Notes under the pieces: model-generated
Databases searched by the model: none
The model's input: the letters and a program-made list of their open reading frames with translations, nothing else
Told to the model about the DNA's origin: nothing
Shown here: positions 33,681-43,072 of the stretch, piece by piece
How the letters are laid out: each line of letters opens with the position of its first letter
How positions within the stretch are numbered: position 1 is the first letter of the stretch
Origin: Nostoc sp. HK-01
GTDB taxonomy: Bacteria > Cyanobacteriota > Cyanobacteriia > Cyanobacteriales > Nostocaceae
DNA length: 64,000 bases
Direction: 5' to 3'
Assembly (NCBI GenBank): GCA_003990705.1
Contig: AP018318.1
Coordinates: 5,939,001-6,003,000, forward strand
Program-made: the position numbers and the translations under genes

Positions 33681-35216
33681 CTAAGAAGCTGATTCTCTAG
33701 CTGAAGACGAACCTAGCTTTTGATTGGCAGAAACAGGAGCTTCACGACGGCCGCCTGTCCGCAGCTTGGGCTTGGGTGTAGAGCGTCTGTCATCGTCACC
33801 GTTATTAGCATCTGACTTGTTCCAAGAACGGTTTCTGTCGCCAGAAAATTCCCGACGCTGCTTCACAATCTTGGGTTTGGCAACAGGAACTTCTTCGGGA
33901 ATTTCTACTTCTGAGCTTAACCAAGCGGGACGGGTTTCATCGTAAGCAAGTTGTAGTGCAGCAGCAGCGATCGCATGAGCATCATACTGTTCAATTAATT
34001 CGCTGACAATAGGTAAGAATGAAGCTAACCTTTCACCAGTTAAGGCTTCTCTGACTTGTTCTTGCAATTTGTTGATGTGCCGTGCTTCAATCTGCGCCCG
34101 TGTAGGAATCGACAGTAGTTGCCAGGTTTGACGGTTATGGCGCTCAAATATTTGCTGTTTGCGACGCTCAAAAGGCTGAACTAAGGTAATTGCTGTACCT
34201 TCTTTACCTGCACGACCAGTCCGACCAATCCGATGCACGTAGGTTTCCACGCTATCGGGTAAATCGTAATTGATTACATGGGATAGTTGGTCAACATCTA
34301 AACCCCGTGCAGCAATGTCAGTTGCTACTACCCAGCGCACTTGACGATTACGGAACCGAGTTAATAACCGTTCTCTGGCTTGTTGAGACAAATCACCGTG
34401 ATATTCATCTACACTGTGACCCGCTGCTTGCAGTTGGTTGGTAAGTTCTGCCGCAGTTCTTCTGGTACGCACAAAGATTAAGGCTGTTTCTGGATCTTCC
34501 ATTTCCAGAATTGGCTGTAATGCTTTGGCTTTTGTCCAATGACGAGGAATTAAGTAAGCTACTTGATTGATTTTGTTGGGTGCAGCTTTTGGCTGTTCAA
34601 CGGTGACTGTGACCGGCGAGTGCAAAAACTTGTTCACCAACATCCGAATTGACGGGGGCATTGTGGCGGAGAACAACGCTGTTTGTCGTTCTTGGGGTGC
34701 TTGAGAAAGAATTTTCTCAACATCATCGATAAAGCCCATGCTTAACATTTCATCGGCTTCATCCAACACAAACCACTTGACTTGATCTAATTTCAAGCAA
34801 CCACGCTCTAGCAAGTCAATCACCCGTCCGGGAGTACCAACAACAATATGAACGCCGCGTTTGAGTTGCATAATTTGGCGGTCAATTGATTGACCACCGT
34901 AAATTGCTAAAGCCCGTAAGCCACTGTTGCCGATAAATTGGCTAACAGCATCATGGACTTGAATGGCTAATTCACGGGTTGGTGTTAAAACTACAGCTTG
35001 CACGCCTCTTTGGTTAACATCGAGCCGTTCTAAAATTGGTAGAGAAAAAGCGGCTGTTTTGCCTGTGCCTGTTTGAGACTGTCCAACTACATCTCTGCCT
35101 GCCAATAGTTGAGGAATGGCTTGGATTTGAATGTTAGTAGGCGCAGTAAAGCCCATTTTTTCTAATAGTTCAGCGCGTTCTTGGGAAATTCCTAGTTCAA
35201 TAAACGAAAGATTCAT
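33681..35216 (-). CDS. DEAD-box ATP-dependent RNA helicase
   Basis: Unwinds RNA duplexes; in cyanobacteria such helicases (Crh family) are often cold or redox regulated. All motifs are present: Q-motif FTAPTNIQIQAIP, I AQSQTGTGKT-like GQSQTGTGKTAAF, Ia PTRELA, II VLDEADEML, III FSATMP, IV-VI up to HRIGRTGRAG. After the two RecA domains (about residues 1-370) a C-terminal extension ends in a basic, Arg/Ser/Asn-rich disordered tail, as in RNA-chaperone-like DeaD relatives. I chose ATG 35216, with AGGAGA 6 nt upstream, over TTG one codon earlier. rimO lies 50 bp upstream on the same strand, so both may share a transcript linked to ribosome function. Confidence 0.95.
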   Translation of the reverse strand: MNLSFIELGISQERAELLEKMGFTAPTNIQIQAIPQLLAGRDVVGQSQTGTGKTAAFSLPILERLDVNQRGVQAVVLTPTRELAIQVHDAVSQFIGNSGLRALAIYGGQSIDRQIMQLKRGVHIVVGTPGRVIDLLERGCLKLDQVKWFVLDEADEMLSMGFIDDVEKILSQAPQERQTALFSATMPPSIRMLVNKFLHSPVTVTVEQPKAAPNKINQVAYLIPRHWTKAKALQPILEMEDPETALIFVRTRRTAAELTNQLQAAGHSVDEYHGDLSQQARERLLTRFRNRQVRWVVATDIAARGLDVDQLSHVINYDLPDSVETYVHRIGRTGRAGKEGTAITLVQPFERRKQQIFERHNRQTWQLLSIPTRAQIEARHINKLQEQVREALTGERLASFLPIVSELIEQYDAHAIAAAALQLAYDETRPAWLSSEVEIPEEVPVAKPKIVKQRREFSGDRNRSWNKSDANNGDDDRRSTPKPKLRTGGRREAPVSANQKLGSSSARESAS

Positions 35217-35266
35217 CAATTCTCCTAGATTTTGCTTTATTGACTTTGATACTGGGAAATCGAAAT

Positions 35267-36592
35267 CTATTTGTAACTCTCAACAATTTGACCGTAGAGG
35301 TCATAAGTATCAGCACTGCGAATTGCTACCGGCACAATGGTTCCTAATTTTGCTGCGCCTGTGACATACACCTGACCATCGACTTCTGGCGAACTTCTGC
35401 TGGAACGGCCAATTAATTCACCACTTTCAGGATTTTCTTGCTCAATCAGGACATCAACTACTTTGCCAACTTCCTGTTGATTTTTTTGCCAAGAAATGGG
35501 CTGCTGAAGTTCCATGAGTCTTTGCCGCCGTTCGTCCATCAGTTTTTGGGGTAACTGATTGGGCAAACTGTAAGCGGGGGTTCCTTCTTCTGGTGAAAAG
35601 GTAAAGACACCAACATGGTCAAATTCATGCTGCTGCACGAAGTTGAGTAGATGCTCAAAATGCTCTGCGGTTTCTCCTGGAAAACCAACAATAAATGTTG
35701 TCCGCAATACTGCTGTTGGTAGTGCAGTTTTGATGCGCTCGATAATTTCATTATTTACACGCCCTTGCCAAGGACGGTTCATGGAGCGCAGAATTTCAGG
35801 ATGAGAATGTTGCAATGGCAAATCCAAGTAAGGTAATACGTTGGGTGTTTCTTGGATTGCCGCAATTACTTCTGGGGTCAATCCTGTGGGATAAGCATAG
35901 TGCATTCTAATCCAAGGTATATCCACTTTCCCCAAGGCTCGGAGTAGTTCGGCTAGTTTGGGCTTACCGTAAATGTCCAATCCGTAGTTAGTTGTGATTT
36001 GGGAAATCAGAATGATTTCTTTTACGCCTTGGCTGGCTAATTGCTCTGCTTCAGCCACAATCGATTCAATAGTACGCGATCGCTGATTACCTCGCAGATA
36101 AGGAATAATACAAAACGCACACCGATAATCGCATCCTTCAGCTACTCTCAGGTAGGCAACACCCTCTGTTGTAGTGCGGTAACGCGGTGTGGTTTCATCA
36201 GCGATGTAAGTTGGTTCGGCGCTAATTTGTTTAACACGCTCTCCTTGTTCGGCTCGCTCAATGACATTGACGATTTTATGATAGTCGCCTGTCCCCACCA
36301 CTGCTACTGCTTCGGGCAACTCTTCCAATAACTGCTCTTGGAAATGCTGCGCCATGCAGCCTGTTATAACGATTTTTTTATTAGCCTCTGCCAATTCTAC
36401 TAAAGTTCTGACAGATTCTTCTCTTGCTGCTTCAATAAAACTACAAGTATTAACGATAACGTAATCTGCTAACTCTTCATTTGTATCTACGCCATAACCT
36501 GCTTCTACCAGCAGCCCAAGCATGTGTTCTGTATCAATTCGATTTTTTTCGCAGCCCAAATGAGATATTGCTATTGTTGGCTTTTCACCCAT
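35267..36592 (-). CDS. rimO: Ribosomal protein S12 methylthiotransferase
   Basis: Radical-SAM enzyme that adds a methylthio group to an aspartate of ribosomal protein S12. The N-terminal domain has the three cluster cysteines ([22 protein letters not shown]). The radical-SAM cluster is [24 protein letters not shown] and [23 protein letters not shown] are RimO-type segments, and a C-terminal TRAM domain follows ([11 protein letters not shown] ... GQVYVTG). 441 aa, normal. The DEAD-box gene follows downstream by 50 bp. The 5' side is a long intergenic region with possible structure. Confidence 0.96.
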   Translation of the reverse strand: MGEKPTIAISHLGCEKNRIDTEHMLGLLVEAGYGVDTNEELADYVIVNTCSFIEAAREESVRTLVELAEANKKIVITGCMAQHFQEQLLEELPEAVAVVGTGDYHKIVNVIERAEQGERVKQISAEPTYIADETTPRYRTTTEGVAYLRVAEGCDYRCAFCIIPYLRGNQRSRTIESIVAEAEQLASQGVKEIILISQITTNYGLDIYGKPKLAELLRALGKVDIPWIRMHYAYPTGLTPEVIAAIQETPNVLPYLDLPLQHSHPEILRSMNRPWQGRVNNEIIERIKTALPTAVLRTTFIVGFPGETAEHFEHLLNFVQQHEFDHVGVFTFSPEEGTPAYSLPNQLPQKLMDERRQRLMELQQPISWQKNQQEVGKVVDVLIEQENPESGELIGRSSRSSPEVDGQVYVTGAAKLGTIVPVAIRSADTYDLYGQIVESYK

Positions 36593-37248
36593 ACATTGAT
36601 TTCTGAAGTTTTTTCTTCCTAGTCATAAAAAGGGCGGTGACTTCGCTCTTTGTGATGCACGCCTTTGTTGCTGACAACTCCCAGGTAAATTTTTCCACTA
36701 TCAACAACTGTCAGTGGACTTCCGACCTGGAGAATTTGCGGTCATGCTATGATTGTGTCTACTATTAGTCTGTTTCCCAGGGTAAATGGGGGTGTCTTTG
36801 AATTTTTAAGACACTTGTAATATTTTTTAACAAATCGCTTGTTAGTATTTTACACTACCGCAGCGTATACGTTGCTAATTTACCCGTCGGGAAGCCGCCC
36901 AAAAGGCTGGTTGTGAGAAGTCGCTACCCTAGGGAAATCGCACTTGCGACTACGCCTAATCAAGCGGTAATGCTACCCAATGCTCAGGCAAGATGCCTAA
37001 ACTACGGGAAGCTGCCTTGCGTGTTGTGAGTGGCAAACTCCTCTTGTAGCCAGGTTTTATCTTAACATATCTTATGGAACGTTTTACGCCAAATTCCATC
37101 CACAGATGGAGGTAGTAAAACTAGTACCAGAGAACATATCAATGCTAATCAAGGAACTAGGGACGTGAGACGAGAAAATGGGAGCTAGGTGAATTTTACT
37201 CCTAAAACCCAATCCCTAATCCCTAATCCCTGAATAATATTTGAAGAC
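36593..37248. other. 656-bp divergent intergenic region with two structured blocks
   Basis: Between rimO (minus) and btpA (plus). Block one, 36678-36732, can fold as CTCCCAGGT/ACCTGGAG (one bulge) with a nested CCACT/AGTGG hairpin, in the leader of rimO. Block two, 36885-37070, is GC-richer than its surroundings and holds small hairpins (AGCC..GGCT, TCGC..GCGA, AGGC..GCCT), resembling the dispersed palindromes seen at 38150. Near 37210 aatccct is repeated three times. I found no tRNA, tmRNA, RNase P RNA or known riboswitch. Confidence 0.5.
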
Positions 37249-38097
37249 GTGGACTTATATCAGACCTTTAAAACTCGTACACCAATTATTGGCGTAGTTC
37301 ACCTACTGCCGTTACCCACCTCGCCCCGCTGGGGAGGTAGCCTAAAAGCTGTGATTGACCGCGCCGAACAAGAAGCAACAGCTCTTGCTAGTGGCGGAGT
37401 AGATGGCATTATTGTAGAGAATTTTTTCGACGCACCATTTACAAAAAATCAAGTTGATCCAGCAGTTGTGAGTGCTATGACTGTGGTGGTGCAAAGGATA
37501 CAAAATTTAGTAACCTTGCCGCTGGGTTTAAATGTGTTGCGGAATGATGCCAAAAGTGCGATCGCGATCGCCAGTTGTGTGCGGGCAGCATTTATCCGTG
37601 TCAATGTTTTGACAGGGGTAATGGCCACCGATCAAGGATTAATTGAAGGTGAAGCCCATCAATTACTCCGCTATCGTCGAGAATTAGGCGCTGATGTCAA
37701 AATTTTGGCAGATGTCTTAGTCAAGCACGCTCGGCCTTTAAGTTCTCCCAATCTTACAGTCGCAGTCAAAGACACGATTGAAAGAGGTTTAGCTGATGCA
37801 GTAATTTTATCTGGCTGGGCAACAGGTAGTCCTCCTAGCCAGGAAGATTTAGAACTAGCTTGTGGTGCAGCCAACGGTACACCAGTATTTGTTGGTAGCG
37901 GAGCCGATTGGGAAAATATTGGCACCCTGTTGCAGGCAGCAGATGGTGTGATAGTTTCGAGTTCATTAAAGCGTCATGGTCGGATTGAGCAACCAATTGA
38001 TCCGATTCGTGTCAGTCAATTTGTTGAAGCAGCACGTCGCACTTGGAACTCCAAAAACACAAGTAAACCGTCAGAACAAGTCAAGTTACATTCATAG
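37249..38097 (+). CDS. btpA: BtpA family photosystem I biogenesis protein
   Basis: Member of the BtpA/SgcQ family with a TIM-barrel fold; in Synechocystis BtpA is a thylakoid-associated protein needed to keep photosystem I reaction-centre proteins. Typical segments are PIIGVVHLLPLPTSPRWGG at the start, GVDGIIVENFFDAPF, LPLGLNVLRNDAKSAIAIA and GTPVFVGSGADWENIGTLLQAADGVIVSSSLKRHG. 282 aa, normal. The start is GTG at 37249 with a weak GAAGA site. It is followed by a repeat-filled gap and the VKOR-type gene, another factor linked to photosystem assembly. Confidence 0.92.
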   Translation: MDLYQTFKTRTPIIGVVHLLPLPTSPRWGGSLKAVIDRAEQEATALASGGVDGIIVENFFDAPFTKNQVDPAVVSAMTVVVQRIQNLVTLPLGLNVLRNDAKSAIAIASCVRAAFIRVNVLTGVMATDQGLIEGEAHQLLRYRRELGADVKILADVLVKHARPLSSPNLTVAVKDTIERGLADAVILSGWATGSPPSQEDLELACGAANGTPVFVGSGADWENIGTLLQAADGVIVSSSLKRHGRIEQPIDPIRVSQFVEAARRTWNSKNTSKPSEQVKLHS

Positions 38098-38139
38098 TAA
38101 GTAGGCAGTAGGGTGTAGGAAGTGGGAAGAACTTGGATA

Positions 38140-38270
38140 CTTCACACTTCAGGCTACCCTTCTCCCCAAGGGAGACGCTTTGCGTAGCTTGTTCCCCGTA
38201 GGAGTACAGGAAGCCACGCAAAGCGCGTCTACATACCTCCGACTTCACACTTTATACTTCATACTTCGCA
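38140..38270. repeat. Interspersed palindromic and heptamer repeats
   Basis: Gap between btpA and the VKOR gene, filled with the dispersed Nostoc-type palindrome family (ggagacgctttgcgtag ... ccacgcaaagcgcgtctac, arms complementary through GCGTCTxx/ACGCAAAGCG) followed by tatacttcatacttc heptamers. No gene can be read through it. Confidence 0.75.
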
Positions 38271-38273
38271 GTT

Positions 38274-39263
38274 ATGATTCGCCGCCGTTCTACTCCTTGG
38301 ATTCATAAATGGTCGCGCCCAATAATTGCCGCGATCGCCGGATGTGGTGCTTTGGTTACAGGCTATCTCACCATCGAAAAACTTACAGGAGGGAGTGCAG
38401 CTTGTGTAGCACAAGCTGGTACTAAAGGCTGTAACGATGTACTTTCTAGTGCTTGGGGTACAGTTTTCGGTCAACCACTGGCTTTGTTTGGATTTTTGGC
38501 ATACATCAGTATGGTGATTTTGGCTTTGGCTCCCTTGGTATTGAAATCTGAGGATAACAACCAGCGCAAGCAAATAGAAAACTTGACATGGTTGCTGTTG
38601 TTGGTGGGAGCGATCGCTATGTCTGTTTTCAGTGGCTATTTAATGTATGTACTAGCTTTCCAAATCAAAGCCTTGTGTCCTTACTGTCTAGCCTCAGCTT
38701 TGTTCTCTCTCAGTTTGTTAGTTTTGACAATTCTTGGGCGTACCTGGGAAGATATTGGACAAATTTTATTTATTGCCCTAATTGTGGGTATGGTTACATT
38801 GCTCGGCACTTTAGGTGTTTATGCTGGTGTCAATCAATCAGGTACGATATCTGGCTCAACTGGTGGACAAGAAAGGATCACTTTTACACCGTCACCCACA
38901 GAAACGCCTAACCCAGAATTCGGTTGGGAAATTACCACAACCTCTGGCGAATCAGAAATCGCCTTAGCCAAACATTTGGTGAAGATAGGCGCTAAAGAAT
39001 ACGTAGCTTATTGGTGTCCTCATTGTCATGAACAAAAGCTCATCTTTGGTAAAGAAGCATACCAAATCATTAACGATAATATTAAGGTAGAGTGTGCGGG
39101 CGACAGTCCTAAAGGTAAACCAGAATTATGCCAAGCTGCCAAAATCCAAGCTTTCCCCACTTGGATCATCAATGGTCAAACTTATAGTGGAGTTCAAAAC
39201 CTCACGGAATTAGCCAAGATTACTGGTTATACAGGCCCAACCAACTTCAAGTATTTTAAGTAA
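38274..39263 (+). CDS. VKOR-thioredoxin fusion (disulfide-forming enzyme)
   Basis: Membrane thiol oxidoreductase that makes disulfides in periplasmic/lumenal proteins, passing electrons to quinone. The first about 200 residues are the VKOR core with about five helices: loop cysteines in GSAACVAQAGTKGCNDVLSS and the quinone-side CPYC in ALCPYCLASALF. A Ser/Thr-rich linker leads to a thioredoxin-like domain with active site CPHC (YWCPHCHEQK) and the cis-proline segment AFPTWIING. The fusion of 329 aa is the usual cyanobacterial and plastid form; the plant homologue is needed for photosystem II assembly. ATG at 38274. Confidence 0.94.
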   Translation: MIRRRSTPWIHKWSRPIIAAIAGCGALVTGYLTIEKLTGGSAACVAQAGTKGCNDVLSSAWGTVFGQPLALFGFLAYISMVILALAPLVLKSEDNNQRKQIENLTWLLLLVGAIAMSVFSGYLMYVLAFQIKALCPYCLASALFSLSLLVLTILGRTWEDIGQILFIALIVGMVTLLGTLGVYAGVNQSGTISGSTGGQERITFTPSPTETPNPEFGWEITTTSGESEIALAKHLVKIGAKEYVAYWCPHCHEQKLIFGKEAYQIINDNIKVECAGDSPKGKPELCQAAKIQAFPTWIINGQTYSGVQNLTELAKITGYTGPTNFKYFK

Positions 39264-39724
39264 TTACTGTCAGCGCGACTGTTTTGCTAAATTAGCTCTT
39301 ACCTGTGGTGGTCAACTGGACTAATGTAACAATATGTTCCCAGTTGACTTATTTTTTTGCAAATCTGTTTTCCAGCGTTAGTATAAGTTACAACAAAATT
39401 ATTAAAATTTTTCATTTCTTAGCTCTGATTGAGCAAATAAAATATTTGTCACTTTTTAGTCAACGAAAATATACTTTTTTATTAGCAATCAATATTTTTA
39501 CTGAACCTGTTCCTCATCGATACGGAAATACTGGTTAACCTTTGCTTAATCATCAGTCACCATGAATCCTTCTTTGTCAACACTATTTCAACTTATTTGC
39601 TGGAACACAAATATACTAGCAAGATTTTTTACTAAAAAATCAAAAACGTATAGAGTATATTTGCTGAGTTATGTAGATCTGGTTGATAACCGTACCAATT
39701 AAAAGTATTTCTCCCCACTAGGTA
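39264..39724. other. 461-bp intergenic region
   Basis: Contains the terminator at 39311-39358 and, beyond it, very AT-rich sequence without a convincing gene. A 77-codon frame at 39305 runs through the terminator and looks spurious. The last 100 bp should hold the promoter of the cyclase gene. Confidence 0.5.
39311..39358 (+). terminator. Rho-independent terminator after the VKOR gene
   Basis: Perfect 9-bp arms GTCAACTGG and CCAGTTGAC around a 20-nt loop, followed by TTATTTTTTT. It lies 47 bp after the VKOR-thioredoxin stop on the same strand. Confidence 0.8.
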
Positions 39725-41935
39725 ATGGGAATGAGTAAGCAGCTAGGCAAGCTTTTTGTCAGGTTAATTTTCAAGTTGAACCTGAAACAGTCACTTGATC
39801 GAAAATATAGAGAATTAGTTGTTGCTTGTAGCGTTGCGGTCTGTATTGTACTGATGCGCTCTGTAGGAATGTTTCAATCCTTAGAATTAGCAGGGTTAGA
39901 TCATTTTTTTCGCTTACGTCCAAACGAACAACTAGAAGAGCGCATCACAATTGTAGCGATTGATGAAGATTCTTTGCGTCGAGTGGGTTCTTGGCCGATT
40001 CCTGATGGTGTAATTGCTCAGTTATTAAAAAAATTACAAGTTCATCAACCTCGTGCCATTGGCTTAGATATTTATCGGGATTTAGCGGTAAATCCAGGAC
40101 ACCAGGAATTAGTTGATATTTATAGTTCAATGCCTAATTTAATTGGTATTCAACTATTAACTGAGAAAACAAATACGCGGGTTTTAGCGCCTATAAAAAT
40201 GAATCCCCAGCAAGTTGGGTTTAATAATTTGCTGTACGACATCGATGGCAAAGTCCGGCGAAATTTGTTGTATTTACACATGAATAATCAACACTACGAA
40301 AGTTTCGCCTTGAAGTTAGCATTACAGTATTTGCAAGCAGAAAATATTAAACCTAAAAAATCTCCGGAAAACCCTGATTATTTAAGCTTAGGTAAGGCTG
40401 TATTTATCCCATTTCGAGGCAATGATGGTGGTTATGTTAGGGCTGATGATAAAGGCTATCAAATTTTAGCTAACTTTCCTAAACCATTATGTGACAAAAA
40501 ATCTGGCGAGTTCTGTAGTTTCCGCCAGATTTCGATGAGTGATGTACTAGATGGCAAAGTACCAATAAGTTGGATACGCGATCGCATCGTCTTGATTGGT
40601 TCAACTGCTCCTAGTTTGCAAGATTTTGTATTTATTCCTTATTCTGGTCAAATGTTAGGGACAGCCAAGCCTGTGGCTGGTATTGAACTGCAAGCTTATT
40701 TTATTAGTGAGTTAATCTCATCTGCCCTTGTAGGAAGACCCTTATTAAGAGTTTGGCCAAAATTCTGGGAATACTTATGGATTTTTGGGTGGTCTTATTT
40801 AGGTTCAGCAATTATCTGGCGGATTAAATCTTTCAGTAAAAGTATTCCTAGAGTTTTACTATCTTTAGGAATACTGTTTTTGAGCAGTTATCTAGCTTTC
40901 TTAGCTGGTTGGTGGCTACCTTTAATTCCAGGAATACTCACCTTTATTAGCGCATCTATATGGATGATTTTTCATATTGCATATATGCAGGAAGAATTGA
41001 AGCGTTCTAAAGAGTTTCTGCATCAAGTAATCAATTCTATTCCTGATCCAATTTTTGTCAAAAATGAAAAGCATCAGTGGATTGTCTTAAATGATGCCTA
41101 CTGTCAATTCATTGGTTATCCTGATAGTCTACTCCTGGAAAAATCATATTATGAATTTTTTCCTCGCCATGAAGCTGATGTTTTTCGTCAACAAGATAAT
41201 TTAGTTTTTTTAACGCAAAAACCGCAAGAAAATGAAGAACAGTTTACTGATGCGACTGGTCAAACTCATTTAATTGCGACTAAGCGATCGCTACACAAAG
41301 ATGCGGCCGGAAATTTTTTCTTAGTGGGGGTGATTCGAGATATTACCCAGCGCAAGTTAATGGAAGAAGAACTGCGGCGTACTGCGGATGAGTTATTTCG
41401 CTCTAATACTGAATTAAAACTCAAAGAAGACCATTTAAGATATCTGGCTTATCATGATCCCCTGACAGGGTTATCTAACCGAAAATTTTTTGTAGAACAA
41501 TTTTATGAGTCGTTGCATTGGGCGCAAAATAACGACTTGTTACTAGGACTGTTATTTATTGACTTGGATGGGTTTAAGCAGATTAATGATACTTTGGGGC
41601 ATGATATGGGCGATCGCTTGCTGGTGATTGTCGCCCAGAGACTCAACAACTGTTTGCGAGGGAGTGATACTGTTTCCCGCCTTGGTGGTGATGAATTTAC
41701 AGTAATTCTACGGGCAATTCCTGATGTACAAATAGCAGCTAGAGTTGCAGAAAAGATTCTCGCTAGTATTACGGAACCAATTGTTTTGTCAGGATACACT
41801 ACTAAAATTTCTGCCAGTATTGGGATCAGTGTTTATCCCATTAACAGCCAAGACGCGGAAACTTTAATACAACAAGCTGATGCGGCTATGTACCGTGCTA
41901 AACACTTAGGTAAAAATCGGTATGAGTTGACTTGA
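39725..41935 (+). CDS. CHASE2-PAS-GGDEF diguanylate cyclase
   Basis: Membrane sensor predicted to make c-di-GMP. One N-terminal helix (about 33-50) leads into an extracytoplasmic CHASE2 domain (about 55-330, with LDHFFRLRPNEQ, GLDIYRDLA and IVLIGSTAPSLQDF), then three more helices (about 345-425), a PAS domain (about 435-550, LHQVINSIPDPIFVKNE) and GGDEF (about 575-735). The active site is RLGGDEF, intact, and an RxxD inhibitory site (RGSD) lies five residues before it, so product feedback is likely. ATG-GGA-ATG start; the second Met is equally possible. A terminator follows at 42061. Confidence 0.93.
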   Translation: MGMSKQLGKLFVRLIFKLNLKQSLDRKYRELVVACSVAVCIVLMRSVGMFQSLELAGLDHFFRLRPNEQLEERITIVAIDEDSLRRVGSWPIPDGVIAQLLKKLQVHQPRAIGLDIYRDLAVNPGHQELVDIYSSMPNLIGIQLLTEKTNTRVLAPIKMNPQQVGFNNLLYDIDGKVRRNLLYLHMNNQHYESFALKLALQYLQAENIKPKKSPENPDYLSLGKAVFIPFRGNDGGYVRADDKGYQILANFPKPLCDKKSGEFCSFRQISMSDVLDGKVPISWIRDRIVLIGSTAPSLQDFVFIPYSGQMLGTAKPVAGIELQAYFISELISSALVGRPLLRVWPKFWEYLWIFGWSYLGSAIIWRIKSFSKSIPRVLLSLGILFLSSYLAFLAGWWLPLIPGILTFISASIWMIFHIAYMQEELKRSKEFLHQVINSIPDPIFVKNEKHQWIVLNDAYCQFIGYPDSLLLEKSYYEFFPRHEADVFRQQDNLVFLTQKPQENEEQFTDATGQTHLIATKRSLHKDAAGNFFLVGVIRDITQRKLMEEELRRTADELFRSNTELKLKEDHLRYLAYHDPLTGLSNRKFFVEQFYESLHWAQNNDLLLGLLFIDLDGFKQINDTLGHDMGDRLLVIVAQRLNNCLRGSDTVSRLGGDEFTVILRAIPDVQIAARVAEKILASITEPIVLSGYTTKISASIGISVYPINSQDAETLIQQADAAMYRAKHLGKNRYELT

Positions 41936-42653
41936 TCAGTGAACTCAGATACAGCAGAATTCATCAGTAAAACAGCCTTGATATCTGGGTTGCTCCAATA
42001 GCTTGAGATACGCTGTAAGCAATAAAAGTAGAAAATAAAATACTTTAGCGGAACACAGTAAATTTAGCCATTTTTCAGAGGGGCTAAATTTTTTTGTCAA
42101 TGCTTTTATAGTATAATTGTACTACTTAATTGGGGTCTAATTCTAGCGATGGTGATTATTTGCCTATAAATTTATACATGAGTAACACTACTTAAAGTAA
42201 TTTTGAATTATACTTACTTTTATAAATTAAGATTTAATTAAGAAATCGCCAAATGGACAATTTCTGTAGTGCATATTCCTGATATTTACTGATATGTATC
42301 CAATTAACCTCGAAAATACTGAGTAAATATGTATAACTTATGACAATATACTAAAGTATTTCGACATATAAATATGAATATTTTATTAAGATTTCATGTT
42401 GTAGACTATTACTTTAGAGGTAATTATTGAACTTTTAAGATTTTCGCTGTGATGAATTCTAACTTTAGGCTGATGTCTATTAATAGTATTTAGGTATATT
42501 TCTTAAGTGTTAAGGCAATTTTTTGCCTTAAGTGTCTTACTCAAACGATTTTGAAGAGAAACAAAAAATTTTATTAAAGTTTAATTTTTTCAGAAACCCA
42601 GACTGAATCAAATGTAGGTAAAAAAAGTACTCAATAAAATCGGAATACAAAAA
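41936..42653. other. 718-bp AT-rich intergenic region
   Basis: Apart from the terminator at 42061 it is very AT-rich, with no frame of protein-like composition and no recognisable RNA. The last 100 bp must carry the promoter and a weak ribosome site for the small secreted protein. Confidence 0.5.
42061..42096 (+). terminator. Rho-independent terminator after the diguanylate cyclase gene
   Basis: Perfect 9-bp stem AATTTAGCC / GGCTAAATT with a 12-nt loop, running straight into a seven-T tract. Located 126 bp past the stop. Confidence 0.85.
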
Positions 42654-42905
42654 ATGGATAAAGGCTTTATGGTGATGAACTTAAGAATTACAAGTATTTT
42701 AGTTTTGTGTGTGAGCGCCTGTTTAGTGATTCCTAAAATTGCTGATGCGAGAGGAACCCTCAGTGATTTAGTAGCTAATGGTTTGACTCATTCAGACGGT
42801 AATCGTGTCACAACTTCTAATGTTAATTCTCAGGAATTAACAGATATATATGTTCCCCCAAATTACGGTGTTCCCGACAGTCAGCACGGTAGTGGTACAC
42901 GCTAA
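42654..42905 (+). CDS. Small secreted protein with conserved-looking C-terminal tail
   Basis: An 83 aa protein (77 if started at the second ATG, MVMNLRIT). A clear signal peptide, LRITSILVLCVSACLVIPKIADA, ends with A-D-A at about residue 32; an in-frame Cys is not in a lipobox. The mature part of about 50 residues is polar and ends VPPNYGVPDSQHGSGTR. A PPN-x-G-x-P ... G-x-GTR tail is something I have seen on several small cyanobacterial exported proteins and in DUF928 proteins, so it may be a sorting or interaction signal. Function unknown. It stands alone between two long gaps. Confidence 0.65.
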   Translation: MDKGFMVMNLRITSILVLCVSACLVIPKIADARGTLSDLVANGLTHSDGNRVTTSNVNSQELTDIYVPPNYGVPDSQHGSGTR

Positions 42906-43072
42906 TACAAAAAAAAGGTCGAAGTTTGAAATAAAGCAACACGTATAGTGGGCTTTTAATTAACTGATCATAGGTGCCTTATTTAGGCCGTTCTGTATTA
43001 GTGTCCCATCAGCTGAACTGAATTAATAGTGCAGTAGCAAGACAAACAGCTAAGAGTTTTACTGAGCAGCGA

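Noticed and set aside
36600-37080. RNase P RNA, tmRNA, 6S RNA or a riboswitch
   Set aside because: I looked for their known core motifs and saw none; only generic hairpins are present.
39305-39538. Possible 77 aa gene
   Set aside because: It runs through a clear terminator hairpin and has random-looking composition.
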